From Rhodoferax lacus (lineage in GTDB: Bacteria; Pseudomonadota; Gammaproteobacteria; Burkholderiales; Burkholderiaceae_C), in NCBI RefSeq assembly GCF_003415675.1, contig NZ_QFZK01000003.1:310001-374000 (forward strand): a stretch of DNA of 64,000 nucleotides, given 5' to 3'. The translations under genes and the position numbers were made by a program. This document shows positions 35,276-44,803 of the stretch, one piece after another; position 1 is the stretch's first letter, and each line of letters opens with the position of its first letter. The notes under the pieces were generated by a model. That model saw only the letters and a list, made by a program, of their open reading frames with translations. It was not told the origin of the DNA and searched no databases.

Positions 35276-37153
35276 CTAGATCTGCACCCGCGTGCCCAAC
35301 TCCACGACGCAGTTGTTGGGCAGGCGGAAAAAGCCCGCCACGCTGCCCGCATTGCGCGACATCAGGGCGAACAGGGTCTCGCGCCAGTGGGCCATGCCCG
35401 AGCCCTTGGTGGGTACCACAATCTCGCGGCTCAGGAAGTACGAGGTCTCAAACAGGTTGATGGACAGGCCGTGCGCCTTGCACAGCTCCAGTGCCTTGGG
35501 GATGTCGGGCGTGTTCTTGAAGCCGTAGTTCACCTGCACAGTCCAGAAACCCGGCACCAGGCTGTGCACCTCCACGCGTTCGTTGAACGGTATCCAGGGC
35601 ACGTCATGGAACACCACCGTAAGGATGAGGTTGCGCTCGTGCAGCACCTGGTTGTGCTTGAGGTTGTGCATCAGCGCCTGGGGCACGGTGCCGGGGTTGG
35701 CCACGGCATAGACAGCCGTGCGCGGCACGCGGTGCACGCTGTCCTGCGACAGGGCGGTCACAAAGGGCAGCAGGTCGGGGTCGTCGTGGCGGATGCTCTC
35801 GATCAGCAACGCGCGGCCACGCCGCCAGGTGGCCATGACGGTGAAGATGCCAAAGCCCAGCAGCAGCGGGAACCAGCCGCCCTGGAAGAACTTGATGGAG
35901 CAGGAGGCCACCAGCAACAGGTCCAGCGCAAGAAAGACGCTGGTGGCTGCCAGCGCCACCGGCAGGGGATAGTGCCAGCCATGGCGCACCACAAAGAAGG
36001 TCAGCAAGGTGGTGATCAGCATGGTGACGGTGACGGCAATGCCGTAGGCCGAGGCCATGGCCGAAGAACTGCCAAAGCCGTATACCGCCAGCAGCACGGC
36101 TGCCAGCAGCAGCCAGTTCACACCGGGCATGTAGATCTGCCCGGCCTCCTTGGCGGAGGTGAAGTGCACCTGCATGCGCGGCAGCAGGCCCAGTTGCATG
36201 GCCTGTTTGGTCATGGAGTAGGCGCCCGAGATCACGGCCTGCGAAGCAATCACCGTGGCCACCGTGGCCAGCACCACAGCGGGCAGCAGCCAGGCCTGTG
36301 GGAACATGCGGTAGAAGGGGTTTTCCAGGGCGCCGGGGTCACGCATCAGCAGCGCGCCCTGGCCCATGTAGTGGATGGCCAACGCCGGCAGCACCAGGCC
36401 CAGCCAGGCCATGCGGATGGGGCGCTTGCCGAAGTGGCCCATGTCGGCGTACAGCGCCTCAGCCCCGGTAAAGGCCAGCACGATGGCACCCACGGCCACA
36501 AAAATATGCCAGCCTTGTGAGGATAGAAAACGCAGTGCCTCCAGCGGGTTGAGCGCGGCCAGGATGGCCGGTTGCTGCGCAATCTGCTGCAGGCCGGTGA
36601 GCGTGAGCACGGCAAACCACACCATGATGATGGGACCAAAGAGCTTGCCCACCACGCCGGTGCCAAAGCGCTGCATGCCAAACAGTGCCACCAGCACGGC
36701 CGCACAGATGGGCAGCACATAGGGCTTGAAGGCCGGAGTGGCCACCTCCAGGCCTTCCACCGCGCTGAGTACCGAGATGGCCGGGGTGATCACGCTGTCG
36801 CCATAAAACAGGGCCGCGCCAAACACGCCGATCAGCAACAGGATGGTGCGCTTGGTGGCGGTGCTGCCAGCGGCCTGTGCAGCCAGTGCGGTGAGCGCCA
36901 TGATGCCGCCTTCACCCCGGTTGTCGGCGCGCAGGATCAGCATCACGTACTTGAGCGTGACCACCATCATCAGGCCCCAGAAGATGGTGGACACCACGCC
37001 GATCAGGTGCAACGGGTCCAGGGGAATGCCCATGGCCGGGTTGAAGACTTCCTTCATGGTGTACAGCGGGCTGGTGCCGATGTCCCCATACACCACCCCC
37101 AGCGCCCCCAAGGTGAGTGCCGCCACGCTGTCCCGCTGTGCCTGTGTGCCCAT
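35276..37153 (-). CDS. kup: Kup-family potassium uptake protein
   Basis: This K+/H+ symporter of the inner membrane has 625 aa, about 12 helices and a cytosolic C-terminal domain, matching E. coli Kup (622 aa). The start [19 protein letters not shown] is chosen for length and GGGACAG upstream; an earlier ATG at 37201 is possible. Hallmarks include [35 protein letters not shown] and [20 protein letters not shown]. It follows a KdpDE-like two-component pair on the same strand, suggesting potassium-linked regulation. Confidence 0.95.
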   Translation of the reverse strand: MGTQAQRDSVAALTLGALGVVYGDIGTSPLYTMKEVFNPAMGIPLDPLHLIGVVSTIFWGLMMVVTLKYVMLILRADNRGEGGIMALTALAAQAAGSTATKRTILLLIGVFGAALFYGDSVITPAISVLSAVEGLEVATPAFKPYVLPICAAVLVALFGMQRFGTGVVGKLFGPIIMVWFAVLTLTGLQQIAQQPAILAALNPLEALRFLSSQGWHIFVAVGAIVLAFTGAEALYADMGHFGKRPIRMAWLGLVLPALAIHYMGQGALLMRDPGALENPFYRMFPQAWLLPAVVLATVATVIASQAVISGAYSMTKQAMQLGLLPRMQVHFTSAKEAGQIYMPGVNWLLLAAVLLAVYGFGSSSAMASAYGIAVTVTMLITTLLTFFVVRHGWHYPLPVALAATSVFLALDLLLVASCSIKFFQGGWFPLLLGFGIFTVMATWRRGRALLIESIRHDDPDLLPFVTALSQDSVHRVPRTAVYAVANPGTVPQALMHNLKHNQVLHERNLILTVVFHDVPWIPFNERVEVHSLVPGFWTVQVNYGFKNTPDIPKALELCKAHGLSINLFETSYFLSREIVVPTKGSGMAHWRETLFALMSRNAGSVAGFFRLPNNCVVELGTRVQI

Positions 37154-37167
37154 AGCCGCTGTCCCAA

Positions 37168-37185
37168 AGTCAAGAAGCCTTGACT
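37168..37185 (-). promoter_or_regulatory. Hairpin in the kup leader
   Basis: AGTCAAG-(4 nt)-CTTGACT is a 7-bp perfect stem just upstream of the kup ribosome-binding site. It lacks a T-run and could modulate kup translation; this is inference only. Confidence 0.3.
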
Positions 37186-37258
37186 GTGCTGCCCGGTGCA
37201 TCAGGAACACATAAGGACTGTCCCGGGCAAAACAAAACCCGGCCAAACCCTTCAGCAT

Positions 37259-37945
37259 TCAGCTGATGGCCAGCCGGTAGCCCACGCCGGTGTCGGTCAG
37301 CAGGTGGCGCGGCTCGGCCGGGTCGCGCTCGATCTTGGCGCGCAGCTGGCCCATGTAGAGGCGCAGGTAGTGGGTGTGCTCGGTGTACTCCGGCCCCCAC
37401 ACATCGGCCAGCAGTTGCCGGTGCGTTACCACCCGGCCCGCACTGCGCACCAGGCGTGCCAGCAGATTGAACTCGGTGGGCGTGAGGTGCAGCAACTGGC
37501 CCTGGGCCTGCACCGTGCGCGTGGCCAGGTCGATGTGCAGATCGTCCAGGTCGTGGGTGGTTACTGCGGCAGCCAGCGCGGTGCCGCGGTGGCGCAGGGC
37601 CACGCGGATGCGGGCCAGCAATTCGCCCACGGCAAAGGGCTTGGTCAGGTAGTCATCGGCACCGGCGTCGAGCAGGCGGATTTTTTGTGCCTCCTGGTGG
37701 CGCGCCGAGACGATCAGGATGGGCAGGCTGTGCTGGCGCCGAATGTGCTGCACCAGCTCCAGACCATCGCCATCGGGCAGGCCCAGGTCCAGCACCACCA
37801 CATCGGGCAGGCTGTGCTGCAACAGGGCGCGGGCTTCGCTCAAAGTGACGGCGGTCTGCACCTCAAAGCCTTCCACGGCCAGGCTGGACTGCATCATGGC
37901 GCGGATCTCGCGGTCGTCTTCCACCACCAGGAGGCGCAGGGTCAT
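37259..37945 (-). CDS. KdpE-like OmpR-family response regulator
   Basis: The 228-aa regulator has a receiver (LLVVEDDREIRAMMQ, phospho-Asp in VVVLDLGLPDGDG near residue 53, Lys in YLTKPFAVGEL) and a winged-helix output domain (HLTPTEFNLLARLVRSAGRVVTHRQLL, HYLRLYMGQLRAKIE). The receiver and the wording of the output domain are KdpE-like. Its start overlaps the kinase stop (ATGA). It lies between a KdpD-like kinase and kup; no kdpFABC is in the window. Confidence 0.88.
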   Translation of the reverse strand: MTLRLLVVEDDREIRAMMQSSLAVEGFEVQTAVTLSEARALLQHSLPDVVVLDLGLPDGDGLELVQHIRRQHSLPILIVSARHQEAQKIRLLDAGADDYLTKPFAVGELLARIRVALRHRGTALAAAVTTHDLDDLHIDLATRTVQAQGQLLHLTPTEFNLLARLVRSAGRVVTHRQLLADVWGPEYTEHTHYLRLYMGQLRAKIERDPAEPRHLLTDTGVGYRLAIS

Positions 37946-39462
37946 GGCACATCTCCAAGAGGTTGTTGCGGATTCACCGGCAGGCTGAAGGTAAAGCAGT
38001 TGCCGCCGCCCGGGCGGGCCAAGAGTGTGAGCGTGCCGCCATGCACGGTGGCGATGGCGCGGCACAGGGCCAGGCCCAGACCGGCACCGCGTGGGCCACC
38101 TGCGTGGCCCTGGTCGCCACGGGCGTAGGGCTGAAACAGCTGCGCGTGCTGCTCCTGGGGTATGGCGGTGCCGCGGTCTTTCACCAGCACCTGCATCTGG
38201 GTGGGACACTCTGGGGGAGAGGCCTGCACCTGCAGGTCGATGGGGCCGGGGCTGTACTGCATGGCGTTGTCCAGCAGGTTGCTCAGCAGCTGGGCGACAA
38301 GCACCGGGTCCACCTCGATCAGGGGCAGGTTCTTGGGTACCTTGGCACTGATGCGGTGGCTGGTATCGCGCAGGCGCATGCGGCCCAGCACGGCGCCCAC
38401 GATTTCTTCCATGGACTCCCAGCCGCGCTGCACGGGAGCGGCGGCATTGCTCAGCTGCACCAATTGCAAGGTGTTCTCGGTGATGTGGGAGAGGTAGGCC
38501 GCCTCGCTGGCAATGCTGTCCAGCAGGCGCGCGCGTTCGCCCGCCGGGAGTTTGTCACCCTGGCTCTGCAGGGCCGAGGCTGCGCCCACGACTGCCGCCA
38601 GCGGCGTGCGCAGGTCGTGCGAGATGGCCGCCAGAAAGGTGCTTTGCACCTGCTGCCTGTGCACCTCGGCCTGCGAGGCCTGCATGGCGTCGGCCATCTT
38701 GATGCGCGAAAGCGTTTGCGCCAGCAGGGCGCACAGGGCCTGCGCATGTTCGCGCCCCACGGTGTCGTCGGCATGGATGTTTTCAATGCACACCGCGCCC
38801 TGCATCTGGCCCACGCTGCCCAAGGGCAGGTACCAAGCGTTCAGGCCGGGCCAGCGCCCGGTGCCAGGGCCCAGGGTGGCGGCCTCGCGGATGCAGCTGC
38901 GCAGGCCGTCCTGCAGCTTGGCGCTGGTGCTCAAGCCGGTGTCCAGCGAGCCATCGGGGCGCAGGATGCCCAGCGTGTTGGGTCCGTCATAGCTGGCGTC
39001 CAGCGCCTGTTGGCCCAGCTGGACCACCTCAGCACTTGCGCTGGTAACGGCCAGTGCCGTGGCCAGCTCCTGCAGTTGCTGGGAGCGCAGGGCGCTTTGC
39101 CGGGCCAGGCTGGCCTCGCGCCGCAGACGGGAGGCCAGGCGGCTGATCACCAGGGCCACCACCAGCATGGTCAGCAGGGCAATCAGGTGCTCCTGGCTGT
39201 CCACCGCAAACGTCCAGCGTGGCGGCACAAAGAAAAAGTTGAAGGCGGTTACCGCACCCACGGCGCAGACCACCGAGGGCAGGGGCTTCAGGGTGTAGGC
39301 CGCAATCACCACGGCCAGCACGTAAAACATGGCCTGGCTGGTGAGCGATATCTGACTGTCCAGCGCAAAGCCACCCAGGGTGGCGGCAGCAATCAGGGCC
39401 ATTACCAAGCCCCAGGTTTTCAGGGCTTGGCGGTGCGGGTCGGACAGGGTGTGTGCTGGCAT
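37942..39462 (-). CDS. KdpD-like histidine kinase lacking the N-terminal KdpD/USP domains
   Basis: This 506-aa membrane kinase begins with a DUF4118-type block of about four helices (residues 20-110), a GAF-like region (about 130-260), HisKA with AISHDLRTPLAAVVGAA and an HATPase domain (LLSNLLDNAMQYS, GAGLGLALCRAIATVHGG). Full KdpD is about 890 aa with a cytosolic KdpD domain and a universal stress domain in front; both are absent here. The start is MPAHTLSDPH. It is translationally coupled to the response regulator. Confidence 0.85.
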   Translation of the reverse strand: MPAHTLSDPHRQALKTWGLVMALIAAATLGGFALDSQISLTSQAMFYVLAVVIAAYTLKPLPSVVCAVGAVTAFNFFFVPPRWTFAVDSQEHLIALLTMLVVALVISRLASRLRREASLARQSALRSQQLQELATALAVTSASAEVVQLGQQALDASYDGPNTLGILRPDGSLDTGLSTSAKLQDGLRSCIREAATLGPGTGRWPGLNAWYLPLGSVGQMQGAVCIENIHADDTVGREHAQALCALLAQTLSRIKMADAMQASQAEVHRQQVQSTFLAAISHDLRTPLAAVVGAASALQSQGDKLPAGERARLLDSIASEAAYLSHITENTLQLVQLSNAAAPVQRGWESMEEIVGAVLGRMRLRDTSHRISAKVPKNLPLIEVDPVLVAQLLSNLLDNAMQYSPGPIDLQVQASPPECPTQMQVLVKDRGTAIPQEQHAQLFQPYARGDQGHAGGPRGAGLGLALCRAIATVHGGTLTLLARPGGGNCFTFSLPVNPQQPLGDVP

Positions 39463-39540
39463 GGTGGCGCAGCGTAGCACCAGCCGTATCAGGATTGCAT
39501 CAGGGCGCTGGCCCTGTAGGCCCTGAGGGGACCAAGTGGT

Positions 39541-41340
39541 CTAAAAGGTTTCCCACTCGTCGTCGTTGGCCTTGCTGGCGGCCGGGGCGGGGGCCGGGGC
39601 CCGGCTGGGCGCTGCGGCGGGCTTGGGCAGGGCTTTGGCTGCAGCGGGCAAAGCCCTGGGCGCGGCGGCTGCCACTGCCCGGGGCTTGGCGCGCGGAGGC
39701 GCTATTTGGTGCGCCCGCGCAGGCTGGGAGAGTCGGGCAGTGGGTGGCGTGTGGGCCACTGCGTGCGGCGCAGTTCTGTACTGCTGCTGCTGCGTGGCAT
39801 CGAGCTTGAAGACCGATACGGTGTTGACCAGCTCGCCCGCCTGGGACTTGAGGCTGCTGGCCGCTGCGGCAATCTGTTCCACCAGCGCGGCGTTCTGCTG
39901 CGTGGCCTGGTCCATGTGCGTAATGGCCTCGCCGATCTGGGCCACGCCCAGGGCCTGCTCGTTGCTGGCGGAGCTGATATCGCCCATCATGTCCGTCACA
40001 TGGCGGATGGAGCCCACCACTTCGGTCATGGTGGAGCCGGCCTCGTCCACCAAAGCCGTGCCTTGCTCCACGCGCTCCACACTGGCATTGATCAGCTGCT
40101 TGATCTCCTTGGCCGCTTCGGCGCTGCGTCCGGCCAGTGAGCGCACCTCGGAGGCCACCACCGCAAAGCCCCGCCCCTGTTCACCGGCACGGGCGGCTTC
40201 CACCGCCGCGTTGAGCGCCAGGATGTTGGTCTGAAAGGCAATGCCGTCGATCACGGAAATGATGTCCGAAATCTTGCGGGAAGACGTGTTGATCTCCTTC
40301 ATGGTGTCCACCACCCGGCCCACCACATCACCACCCCGTGCGGCCACGGTGGAGGCGTTGGCCGCCAACTGGTTGGCTTCGCGTGCGCTGTCGGCGTTGT
40401 GCTTGACCTGGGCGCTGAGCTCTTCCATGCTGGCCGCCGTCTGCTCCAGCGCGCTGGCCTGTTGCTCGGTGCGTGCGCTCAGGTCGTGGTTGCCCTGGGC
40501 AATTTCGGCGCTGGCCACTTCCACGCCCTCCGAGCCCAGGCGCACCTGGGTCACCACCCGGGACAGGTTTTGGCGCATGGCTTCCAGGGATTGCAGCAGC
40601 TCGGCCACCTCATCGGTTCCATTGGCATGCAGCGGGTGCGTCATGTCGCCATTGGAGATTTCCTTGGCCGCACGCACGGCATCGTTAATGGGTTTGGTGA
40701 TCGCGCGTGAAATCAGCACGGCCAGCGCCGCGCCAATGGCCAGGGCAGCAAGCAGTGCTGCAATCACGGTGATCTTGCCGGTGGCCACCACTTTTTGGGT
40801 TTCAGCCCACACGCGATCGGCTTCGCTGGAGTTGAAGTCACGTATGGTTTCCATGTCGGCCATAGCGGCCTCAAAGGGCTTGCCCACCTGGTCCTTGAAC
40901 ATGTCTTCGGCCATGCTGGCGTTGTTCACGCGGGACAGCTCCATCATTTTCTCGCCGGCGGCAAACATGGCGTCGCGGTTCTTTTTGGAACTGGCAAAGG
41001 CGTTCTTTTCAACATCCGCATTGAAGACGGCCCCCGCCTTGGCATCCAGCACATCCATCTGCTTGCGCATGCCGGCAATCTGGGTTTCCTGAAGCTTCTT
41101 GACTTCCGGGTCGGAGGCCAACAGGTGCAAGGCCTCGGCGCGCCGTATGCCATTGAGCAGTCCACTCAAGGCCGCGGTGTACTGCACGCTGGGCAGGTTG
41201 TTGGTGGCGATCTGTTCGGTCTTGACGGACAGGTTGGACAGCTGGGTGAGTGCAAGGCCTCCCAGCAGCAGGGTCAGGGCCAGCACACTGGCAAACCCGA
41301 GGGCGAGTTTGGAGCTGATTTTGAGATGGGAGAGATTCAC
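39541..41340 (-). CDS. Methyl-accepting chemotaxis protein
   Basis: This is a chemoreceptor of about 599 aa. Start is GTG (MNLSHLKISSKLALGF), the usual N-terminus of this family, with AGGAAGG upstream; the longer frame begins with a TTG and is less likely. There is one helix (about 10-32), a periplasmic four-helix bundle (about 35-190), a second helix (about 190-212), HAMP, and the signalling domain with IIDVIDGIAFQTNILALNA-type and GRGFAVVASEVRSLA sequence. The protein ends in an Ala/Pro-rich linker and EWETF, close to the NWETF CheR-docking pentapeptide. Ligand unknown. Confidence 0.93.
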   Translation of the reverse strand: MNLSHLKISSKLALGFASVLALTLLLGGLALTQLSNLSVKTEQIATNNLPSVQYTAALSGLLNGIRRAEALHLLASDPEVKKLQETQIAGMRKQMDVLDAKAGAVFNADVEKNAFASSKKNRDAMFAAGEKMMELSRVNNASMAEDMFKDQVGKPFEAAMADMETIRDFNSSEADRVWAETQKVVATGKITVIAALLAALAIGAALAVLISRAITKPINDAVRAAKEISNGDMTHPLHANGTDEVAELLQSLEAMRQNLSRVVTQVRLGSEGVEVASAEIAQGNHDLSARTEQQASALEQTAASMEELSAQVKHNADSAREANQLAANASTVAARGGDVVGRVVDTMKEINTSSRKISDIISVIDGIAFQTNILALNAAVEAARAGEQGRGFAVVASEVRSLAGRSAEAAKEIKQLINASVERVEQGTALVDEAGSTMTEVVGSIRHVTDMMGDISSASNEQALGVAQIGEAITHMDQATQQNAALVEQIAAAASSLKSQAGELVNTVSVFKLDATQQQQYRTAPHAVAHTPPTARLSQPARAHQIAPPRAKPRAVAAAAPRALPAAAKALPKPAAAPSRAPAPAPAASKANDDEWETF

Positions 41341-41502
41341 GGAGGGACTGCCTTCCTGTATTTTTGGAAATAGTTGCAACAACGAACTAATGCTATGTGT
41401 TTATGCCGATGGACCAGCAAGGGTTATCCCTGCACAGCACCGCTATGCATGGGATACTGACATGCAAAGCCCTGCATTTTTCACACCCATCCACACATTC
41501 CC

Positions 41503-42570
41503 ATGAATCTTGTTCCCCTTGGCCAAAGCGACCTGTTGGTCACCCCCATTTGTCTGGGCACCATGACCTTTGGTGAGCAGGTCAACGAAGCCGACAGCCA
41601 TGCCATCTTGAGCCGCTCGCTGGAGCGCGGTGTGAACTTCATCGACACGGCCGAGATGTATGCCGTGCCTCCGAAGGCCGAGACCTTTCAGGCCACCGAA
41701 AAAATCGTCGGCAGCTGGCTGGCCAACAACCCCGGTGCGCGTGACAAGTTGGTGCTTGCCACCAAGGTGGCGGGCCCCTCGCGCGGCATGCCCTGGATTC
41801 GCGGTGGAAGCCCCGACCTGACGGCCGCTGACATCATTGCCGCCTGCGAGGGCAGCTTGAAGCGCCTCAAGACCGATGTGATCGACCTCTACCAGATTCA
41901 TTGGCCCACCCGCAACGTGCCCATGTTTGGCGGCCTGTACTACGACCCGTCCAAGGACCATGCGGGGCTCACCTCCATGCATGCGCAGCTGGAAGCCCTG
42001 CAGACCCTGGTGCAGGCCGGCAAGGTACGCGCCATTGGCGTGTCCAACGAAACCCCCTATGGCGTGCACGAGTTTGTGCGCCTGGCCGAGCAGCACGGCC
42101 TGCCGCGCATTGCCACGGTGCAGAACGTGTACTGCCTGATCAGCCGCGCACTGGAAAACGCGCTGGACGAAACCCTGCACCATCTGGACGTGTCGCTGCT
42201 GGCCTATTCGCCCCTGGGCTTTGGCCTGCTGACCGGCAAATACGATGTGTCGGGCACCAGTGGTCCGGATGCGCCGGCCCAGGGCCGCATTGCCAAATAC
42301 GAATCTGTGCGCAAGCAGCGTTGGGGCCGCGCCGAGTCGCTGGAGGCAGCGCGCCGCTACAACGCCCTGGCCCGTGCCTACGGCCTCACACCCACGCAGA
42401 TGGCGCTGGCCTTTTGCTATACCAAGTGGCAGGTGCGCAGCACCATCATCGGCGTGACCTCACTGGCGCAACTCGATGAGGATCTGGACGCCTGGGGCAC
42501 CACGCTGCCCGAAGAACTGCTGCAAAAGATTGACGCAGTGCGCTGGGACATTCGCGACCCGGCGGCCTGA
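41503..42570 (+). CDS. Aldo/keto reductase, Tas-like
   Basis: This 355-aa NADP(H)-dependent oxidoreductase has a TIM-barrel fold. Catalytic residues lie in FIDTAEMYAVPP (Asp, Tyr), LATKVAG (Lys) and YQIHWPTRNVPMFG (His); GVSNETPYGVHEF and the cofactor loop TIIGVTSLAQLDEDL follow. The extended segment around residue 100-135 is typical of E. coli Tas. The substrate is unknown. It is followed 40 bp later by ybaK on the same strand. Confidence 0.9.
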   Translation: MNLVPLGQSDLLVTPICLGTMTFGEQVNEADSHAILSRSLERGVNFIDTAEMYAVPPKAETFQATEKIVGSWLANNPGARDKLVLATKVAGPSRGMPWIRGGSPDLTAADIIAACEGSLKRLKTDVIDLYQIHWPTRNVPMFGGLYYDPSKDHAGLTSMHAQLEALQTLVQAGKVRAIGVSNETPYGVHEFVRLAEQHGLPRIATVQNVYCLISRALENALDETLHHLDVSLLAYSPLGFGLLTGKYDVSGTSGPDAPAQGRIAKYESVRKQRWGRAESLEAARRYNALARAYGLTPTQMALAFCYTKWQVRSTIIGVTSLAQLDEDLDAWGTTLPEELLQKIDAVRWDIRDPAA

Positions 42571-42610
42571 AGGCGCCTTGCCGGGCGGCCATTGGCCGCA
42601 AAATAGGGGC

Positions 42611-43096
42611 ATGGCAAAACACGTCTCTGAAACCCCGGCCACCCAGCTTCTCAAGGCCAATAAAGTGGTGTTCACCGAGCACCCCTATGAGTACCTGGAG
42701 CATGGCGGCGCCCAGCACAGTGCCGAGGTGTTGGGCATGGACCCCTTCATGGTGGTCAAGACCCTCATCATGCAGGACCAGGACGCCAAGCCCCTGGTGG
42801 TGCTGATGCACGGCAACCGCAAGGTGTCCACCAAGAATCTGGCGCGCCAGATCGGTGCCAAGTCGGTGGAGCCGTGTGCGCCCGAGGTGGCCAATCGCCA
42901 CAGTGGTTATCTGGTGGGCGGCACCTCGCCCTTTGGCACGCGCAAGTCCATGCCGGTGTTCATTGAGGAAAGCATCCTGGAGCTGCCGCGCATCCTCATC
43001 AACGGCGGGCGGCGCGGCTATCTGGTCGGGCTCGACCCGCAGGTCTGCCTGGAACTGCTCGCAGCAAAAAAGGTACAGTGCGCGCTGGCCGACTAG
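42611..43096 (+). CDS. ybaK: Cys-tRNA(Pro)/Cys-tRNA(Cys) deacylase YbaK
   Basis: This 161-aa editing enzyme removes Cys from mischarged tRNA-Pro. The start [14 protein letters not shown] is chosen by family length, as the longer frame overlaps the aldo/keto reductase. The conserved Lys in MVVKTLIM and the blocks [18 protein letters not shown] and [16 protein letters not shown] fit YbaK/EbsC. It is followed 35 bp later by plsY. Confidence 0.92.
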   Translation: MAKHVSETPATQLLKANKVVFTEHPYEYLEHGGAQHSAEVLGMDPFMVVKTLIMQDQDAKPLVVLMHGNRKVSTKNLARQIGAKSVEPCAPEVANRHSGYLVGGTSPFGTRKSMPVFIEESILELPRILINGGRRGYLVGLDPQVCLELLAAKKVQCALAD

Positions 43097-43131
43097 CGGC
43101 GGCACTTCACTGGCTTACAGGAGAACCTGGT

Positions 43132-43776
43132 TTGGAATCGATTGCATTTGTGTACCCCCTCTTGGCAACCCTGGCGGCCTACGCCCTGGGTTCGCTCTCA
43201 TTCGCCGTGATTGTCAGCCGCGCCATGGGCCTGAATGACCCGCGCACCTTTGGCAGCAAGAATCCCGGTGCAACCAACGTGTTGCGCTCGGGCAGCAAGG
43301 CTGCGGCCATCATCACGCTCCTGCTCGACGCCCTGAAGGGCTGGCTGCCGGTGGTGCTGGTGAAGTGGGTTGGCGCGCCCTACGGCCTGCAGGAGGGCAC
43401 GCTGGCACTGGTGGGGCTGGCGGCGTTTCTGGGCCATCTGTACCCGGTGTTCTTCCGCTTCATTGGTGGCAAGGGCGTGGCCACGGCGCTGGGCGTGATT
43501 GTGGGCATCAACCCCTGGCTGGGCCTGGCGGTGGGCGCCACCTGGCTGATCGTGGCCTTCTTCTTCCGCTACTCGTCGCTTGCCTCATTGGTGGCGGCGG
43601 TGTTTGCACCGGTGTACTACGTGTTTGGCGATGGCGTGGCCTGGTATGCAGACAACCGCGTGGTGCTGTCCATGGCACTCATGTCGGGCCTGTTGGTGTG
43701 GCGCCATGCAGAGAACATCAGCCGTTTGTTCAAGGGCACCGAGTCCCGCCTGGGCCAGAAGAAGAAGGGCGCCTGA
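43132..43776 (+). CDS. plsY: Glycerol-3-phosphate acyltransferase PlsY
   Basis: This inner-membrane enzyme transfers an acyl group from acyl-phosphate to glycerol-3-phosphate, the first step of phospholipid synthesis. The start is TTG ([11 protein letters not shown]), 7 bases after AGGAGA, giving 214 aa. The three PlsY motifs are visible: [29 protein letters not shown] and [18 protein letters not shown]. It converges on the HD-domain gene. Confidence 0.93.
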   Translation: MESIAFVYPLLATLAAYALGSLSFAVIVSRAMGLNDPRTFGSKNPGATNVLRSGSKAAAIITLLLDALKGWLPVVLVKWVGAPYGLQEGTLALVGLAAFLGHLYPVFFRFIGGKGVATALGVIVGINPWLGLAVGATWLIVAFFFRYSSLASLVAAVFAPVYYVFGDGVAWYADNRVVLSMALMSGLLVWRHAENISRLFKGTESRLGQKKKGA

Positions 43777-43779
43777 GAG

Positions 43780-43816
43780 CACCTGCGTGCGGCGCGCAAG
43801 CCGCACTTCTCAGGTG
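43780..43816. terminator. Stem-loop between convergent plsY and HD-domain genes
   Basis: GTGCGGC-GCGCAA-GCCGCAC makes a 7-bp stem, enclosed by CACCTG/CAGGTG arms with an asymmetric internal loop. It lies between facing stop codons. No T-tract follows on either strand, so its role as a terminator is uncertain. Confidence 0.4.
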
Positions 43817-43817
43817 T

Positions 43818-44786
43818 CTACAGGTTCGACGTCGCCTGGTGGCTCAGACCCAGAATCTGGTAGTGGTTGAGCTGGGCCCGCACGCCGGAGGCGGGCAATG
43901 CCGAGCGGATGCTGGGTGCGCCCTGGGCCGTGGCATGCAGGCGCGGCGTGGGCAGCAGGTGGCCGTCGGCCCCGCCCACAATGGCTACAAAGGGCATATT
44001 GGCCTTGGGGCTGCGGCGCAGTACCACGCCGAGTTCGTCACTGTCCATGCGCACAAAGGTGCCGGGTGGGCACAGGCCCACCACGCGCATCAGGGCGTGT
44101 CCGATTTCATCACTCTTGGCCGATGTGTTGGCCATCACCGTGCGTGCCGATTCCGTGGCGCTGCGTCCGGCCCGTGACAGGCGCGGGCTGATCATGGCCG
44201 CGTAGCGGTCCACCATCTTCAGAATGCGGGTCAGGCGCACGGCGGGTGCAACACTTCGGAAGTCCCCCGCATCCACCCGGTTGTCATGGTGGCCGCCCAC
44301 GATCTCAAGCCAGTCCTCGTCGCGCACGCCCATGTTGCCCAGGAGCATGGCGCTCTTGACCGGGTGCACGCGGATCAGTTCCTGCTGCTGGCCGCTGGGC
44401 CGCTCGCTCTGGTTGGCCAGCAGGTCCTGCATGGCGGTCATGGACACGTTCATGGTCAGTGCCGCGTGCACCAGGCTTTCGCGTTCCTTGATGGGCAGGT
44501 TCAATTCCCGGGCCATCAAATGACACAGCACGGCGCACACCAGGGAGTGGGAGGCGCTGTAGCCCACCGGTGAATTGCTGGCCAGCTGGAACAGCAGGTA
44601 CAGGCCGGCATCCGGGTCGCGCTGCATGAGGGCCTGCATCCAGCGGTCGTATTGCAGCACGCGGTGCGCAAACTGCTGGGTGTTCTCGGGGCTGCCCAAA
44701 ATAATGCCCAGGCCGGACTCCAGGTCGGACCAGGCGGCCAACAGGTCTTCGTATTCGTTTTCGTCCTTGACGGGCATGGCAGACAT
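43818..44786 (-). CDS. HD-domain protein, degenerate HD-GYP-like
   Basis: The 322-aa protein resembles HD-GYP phosphodiesterases in layout (SASHSLVCAVLCHLMARELN, HPVKSAMLLGNMGV, EIVGGHHDN). However, the HD pair expected after the second helix is replaced by HAALTMNVSM, and the GYP loop by VDAGDF. Catalysis against cyclic di-GMP is therefore doubtful and it may be a binding or regulatory version. It is the third gene of a run after yajQ and a retropepsin-like protease. Confidence 0.72.
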   Translation of the reverse strand: MSAMPVKDENEYEDLLAAWSDLESGLGIILGSPENTQQFAHRVLQYDRWMQALMQRDPDAGLYLLFQLASNSPVGYSASHSLVCAVLCHLMARELNLPIKERESLVHAALTMNVSMTAMQDLLANQSERPSGQQQELIRVHPVKSAMLLGNMGVRDEDWLEIVGGHHDNRVDAGDFRSVAPAVRLTRILKMVDRYAAMISPRLSRAGRSATESARTVMANTSAKSDEIGHALMRVVGLCPPGTFVRMDSDELGVVLRRSPKANMPFVAIVGGADGHLLPTPRLHATAQGAPSIRSALPASGVRAQLNHYQILGLSHQATSNL

Positions 44787-44803
44787 GGGAAATTCGGGAT
44801 GGT

